Shown piece after piece: positions 61,476-64,000 of a stretch of DNA of 64,000 nt. Source of the DNA: Firm-04 sp045596625 (GTDB lineage Bacteria > Bacillota > Clostridia > Oscillospirales > Ruminococcaceae). The stretch is taken from NCBI GenBank assembly GCA_045596625.1, contig JAZOCU010000084.1, positions 51,206 through 115,205 of the forward strand, given 5' to 3'. A program made the translations under genes and the position numbers. Below the pieces are notes generated by a model. It ran no database searches, was not told where the DNA came from, and worked only from the letters and a program-made list of their open reading frames with translations. How positions within the stretch are numbered: position 1 is the first letter of the stretch; the number at the start of each line of letters is the position of its first letter.

Positions 61476-61949
61476 TTATCGCTGTGCTTCCTTTTCCTTG
61501 GGCGCAATACACTCCACAGCAGCCAGCGGAAGCAGAGGGATATAGTCATCAAACTCGGCATCCTCGATCTGCAGTTCAAATTTATATTCACCGCGTGCCA
61601 GCGGTACTACAGTGATCGTGCCGCAGGGCTGCTTTTTCACGAGAATGGTATAGCTGAGCCCGTCATCGGTGCGCAGCTGCATTGTCTTGCTGTCGAGCTC
61701 CAGCAGCATGGAAGGCTCTAAAAACTTGGATTTGCAGCGGTATTCGCCGCACTTTTTGCCGTTGAGCTGGATCTGATAGACAGGATGGCGATCCTGTGTG
61801 CCGGGAGAGAGCACATAAAGTTCATAGTGGTTCTGATCCAGAATGGCATAGCCGCCCCGCCATTTTCGTTTGATGGTATAGAGCGTTCGGTTGTTCTGAT
61901 CGGTCACCAGAAATTTGTTGTGTTGAGGAAATATGGTCAGATTGATCAT
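61476..61949 (-). CDS. LURP-one/Tubby-like beta-barrel protein, unknown function
   Basis: A 157-residue protein made of about ten short beta-strands (FLVTDQNNRTLYTIKRK, YAILDQNHYELYVLSP, YQIQLNGKKCGEYRCKS), the strand pattern of LURP-one-related (phospholipid scramblase-like) proteins. I name the fold only as likely. It sits between argD and argF on the same strand, so it is cotranscribed, but a link to arginine synthesis is unproven. ATG at 61949 has GAGGTG 7 bp upstream. Confidence 0.75.
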   Translation of the reverse strand: MINLTIFPQHNKFLVTDQNNRTLYTIKRKWRGGYAILDQNHYELYVLSPGTQDRHPVYQIQLNGKKCGEYRCKSKFLEPSMLLELDSKTMQLRTDDGLSYTILVKKQPCGTITVVPLARGEYKFELQIEDAEFDDYIPLLPLAAVECIAPKEKEAQR

Positions 61950-61993
61950 AAAAGCGCACCTCGCCTTCTCTGATGCGCCAATGAAACGCACCA

Positions 61994-63160
61994 TTAAATA
62001 TTTAGAATTTGCAGCAGTATTTCAAGACCTGCATCCAGCTCCTCTTTGGAGATGGTAAGCGGAGGCAGGAGTCTTACCTTATCTTTTGCGGTCAGCACCA
62101 GCAGACCGGCATCCCGTGCGGCGGCAAGCACTTCACCTGCCTGCATCGTCTTGAGCCGGATGCCGATCATCAGACCAAGACCCGAAACGCTTTCCACTTC
62201 GGGACAGCTTTCCAGCACCTCACGGATATATACGCTTTTTTCCTGTACGGAATCCAAAAATCCCGGCTCGGCAACACGGGATAGTACTGCCAGTGCGCCG
62301 GCACATACCACCGGATTGCCGCCAAAGGTGGAACCGTGACTGCTTTGTCCCATGACATCGGCACAGCTTGCGGCAACAAGGCAGGCACCGATGGGCAATC
62401 CGCCGCCCAGACCTTTTGCCAGCGTGATGATATCAGGATGCAGATGATATTGCTCACAAGCGAGGAAGGTGCCGGTACGTCCGATACCGGTCTGCACTTC
62501 ATCGACGATCAGCAGCAGATCACGTTCTTTGCAGATTTCGGATACGACCTTTACATAGTCGGGATCCAGTACGTTGACACCGCCTTCTCCCTGCACCAGC
62601 TCGATCATAACAGCACAGACGCTGTCATCCAGCTTTTCGTGCAGATCGGTCAGATCATTGGGCTTTGCATGAACAAATCCCTGCGGGAAGGGGTAAAAAT
62701 CCTTATGGAACACATCTTGACCGGTAGCGGCAAGGGTTGTCATTGTCCGTCCATGGAAGCTGTTTTGCAGCGTAAGGATCGTACCTCTGCCTTCGCCGTA
62801 GCGGTCAAAGCTGTATTTTCTTGCGACCTTGATGGCACATTCATTTGCCTCGGCACCGGAGTTTCCGAAGAATACCCGTTCCATATCGGTCAGAGTACAA
62901 AGCTGTTCGGCAAGTTCAGCCTGTACGTTGATGTAATAATAATTGCTGGTATGCTGTATCGTGCGTACCTGCTTGCAGACGGCATCTGCCCAGTCGGCAT
63001 CGCAATAGCCGAGGGAGTTTGTGCCGATGCCGCTGCCGAAATCAATATATGTTTTACCATTTTCGTCCGTGCAGATACCTCTTGTGCCGCTTTGTACGGC
63101 AATGGGCTGACGGCCATAGGTTTTCATCAGAAATTGTTCGGAGGTCTCCATGGTATTCAT
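61994..63160 (-). CDS. argD: Acetylornithine aminotransferase
   Basis: A 388-residue class III aminotransferase. Motifs: FFGNSGAEANECAIKVARK, LIVDEVQTGIGRTG (PLP-binding Asp), TLAKGLGGGLPIGA (Schiff-base Lys), and SSHGSTFGGNPVVCAG. It makes N-acetylornithine. The placement with argB and argF supports argD rather than another class III enzyme. Confidence 0.95.
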   Translation of the reverse strand: MNTMETSEQFLMKTYGRQPIAVQSGTRGICTDENGKTYIDFGSGIGTNSLGYCDADWADAVCKQVRTIQHTSNYYYINVQAELAEQLCTLTDMERVFFGNSGAEANECAIKVARKYSFDRYGEGRGTILTLQNSFHGRTMTTLAATGQDVFHKDFYPFPQGFVHAKPNDLTDLHEKLDDSVCAVMIELVQGEGGVNVLDPDYVKVVSEICKERDLLLIVDEVQTGIGRTGTFLACEQYHLHPDIITLAKGLGGGLPIGACLVAASCADVMGQSSHGSTFGGNPVVCAGALAVLSRVAEPGFLDSVQEKSVYIREVLESCPEVESVSGLGLMIGIRLKTMQAGEVLAAARDAGLLVLTAKDKVRLLPPLTISKEELDAGLEILLQILNI

Positions 63161-63265
63161 AGTATTTTCCTCATTTCTATCTTATCATATTTTCAAGGGG
63201 CAATCAAGTGAGAATTTATGAATTTGATAAAAGATAACACTGATAAAACGAGAAACTGTAAAAGA

Positions 63266-64000
63266 TCAATAAACGCTTAAGAACTGGGTTCCGACGCCTT
63301 CATTGCTGCAAATCTCCACGAGAATGGAGTGCGGCACTCGACCATCAATGATGACAGCTTTTTTCACGCCTCTGCGGATGGCCTCGACACAGCAATCGAT
63401 TTTGGGGATCATACCGCCGGAGATAATACCCTGTCGTTTTAAGTTCTGCACCTCACTGATGCTGACAGAGGGAATCAGCGTTTCGGGATCGTTCTTATCC
63501 TTCAGCAGACCGGCAATATCGGTCATGAGGATCAGGTTTTCGGCACCCAGTGCAGCAGCAATGGCAGCCGCAGCAGTATCGGCATTGACATTGTATACCT
63601 GACCGTCGTTTCCGCAGGCAACGGTAGCAATGACCGGAATATAGCCGTTATCCAGCGCCATGAGGATGGGCTTGGTGTTCACATCGGTGATCTCACCGAC
63701 CAGACCCAGATCGGGCTTGCTTTCTTTTTTGGTCGCTCTGAGCAGCTCGCCGTCAATACCGCACAGACCCAGCGCCTGTCCCTGATGGCGGGTGAGATGG
63801 GAGACCAGCTCTTTGTTGACCTTGCCGGCCAGCACCATGCGTACTACCTCGGCGGTTTCGGCATCGGTATAGCGCAGACCGCCCACAAAGCGGCTTTCGA
63901 TCTGCAGCCGATGCAGCATATCACTGATTTCCGGACCGCCGCCATGTACCAATACCACACGGATGCCTACCAGCGAAAGCAGTACGATATCACTCATTAC
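63266..64000 (-). CDS. argB: Acetylglutamate kinase (5' part outside window)
   Basis: The visible part starts just before the substrate loop VLVHGGGPEISDML and includes RFVGGLRYTD, YNVNADTAAAAIA, LMTDIAGLLKDK, and GMIPKIDCCVEAI with GV..AVIIDGRVPHSILVEI at the end. The N-terminal KYGGNAM-like strand must lie beyond the right edge. The ATG seen in frame at 63997 is internal. It phosphorylates N-acetylglutamate, and the RY region is the arginine-inhibited type (inference). Confidence 0.94.
   Translation of the reverse strand, partial: VMSDIVLLSLVGIRVVLVHGGGPEISDMLHRLQIESRFVGGLRYTDAETAEVVRMVLAGKVNKELVSHLTRHQGQALGLCGIDGELLRATKKESKPDLGLVGEITDVNTKPILMALDNGYIPVIATVACGNDGQVYNVNADTAAAAIAAALGAENLILMTDIAGLLKDKNDPETLIPSVSISEVQNLKRQGIISGGMIPKIDCCVEAIRRGVKKAVIIDGRVPHSILVEICSNEGVGTQFLSVY

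Overview
The window reads as chromosomal DNA of a strictly anaerobic, cellulose-degrading, probably spore-capable Firmicute of the Ruminococcus type (Oscillospiraceae). The evidence is four secreted proteins with type I dockerin repeats (a GH5 cellulase, a M6-like metalloprotease, a C11 clostripain-like protease and an Ig-like protein), threonine-rich linkers, a complete type IV pilus locus, sporulation genes (spo0A, spoVS, spoVAD, spoVAE) and a desulfoferrodoxin. The species assignment is inference. I see no prophage, insertion sequence, CRISPR array or rRNA operon.

Layout. 0-6 kb: a leftward run (two M42 peptidases, GNAT, PLP lyase, membrane protein, kinase-like protein cut by the window edge). 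6-9 kb: a rightward run (Xer-type recombinase, small exported protein, YmdB, SpoVS). 9-16 kb: a GGDEF-like protein with a broken active site, tRNA-Gly/Arg/His, and secreted or lipid-anchored proteins including the dockerin metalloprotease. 15.6-31.3 kb: a LacI regulator, then the pilus locus: pilC, a PilM-PilN fusion, pilO-like, a large PilX-like protein, two minor prepilins, a reversed prepilin peptidase, pilB, pilT and two major-pilin paralogues separated by a terminator. 31-36.5 kb: SpoVAE/SpoVAD, the GH5_1 cellulase, SseB-like protein, a candidate 190-nt RNA and a DUF1292 protein. 36.6-37.3 kb: an ORF-free, promoter-to-terminator unit of about 640 nt with many helices, a candidate large structured RNA. 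37-45 kb: PHP phosphoesterase, two secreted proteins, YlmH, a two-copy intergenic repeat with a large palindrome, desulfoferrodoxin, Hsp20, a YyaL-type protein and tRNA-Gln. 45-58 kb: lipid kinase, PIN/NYN protein, Spo0A, AGCS transporter, TIR-GNAT protein, PepD, RlmI-like methyltransferase, EAL protein, LytTR regulator and dockerin C11 protease. 58-64 kb: an HTH-desulfoferrodoxin fusion, ispF/ispD, a zinc-ribbon protein, and argF, a LURP-like gene, argD and argB (cut by the edge).

How it fits together: surface attachment by pili plus dockerin-bearing secreted enzymes fits a plant-fibre degrader. The two c-di-GMP-type proteins and the LytTR regulator are plausible regulators of surface behaviour, but no link is shown by sequence. 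Vegetative promoters are easy to see, nearly always with 17-bp spacing and often with a TGn extended -10.

Most notable for follow-up: the ~640-nt orphan RNA (36.67-37.31 kb), the HTH-desulfoferrodoxin fusion (57.8 kb), the TIR-GNAT protein (50.1 kb), the PilM-PilN fusion with a structured 180-nt leader on the pilus operon, and the palindrome-bearing intergenic repeat (41.6-42.0 kb).
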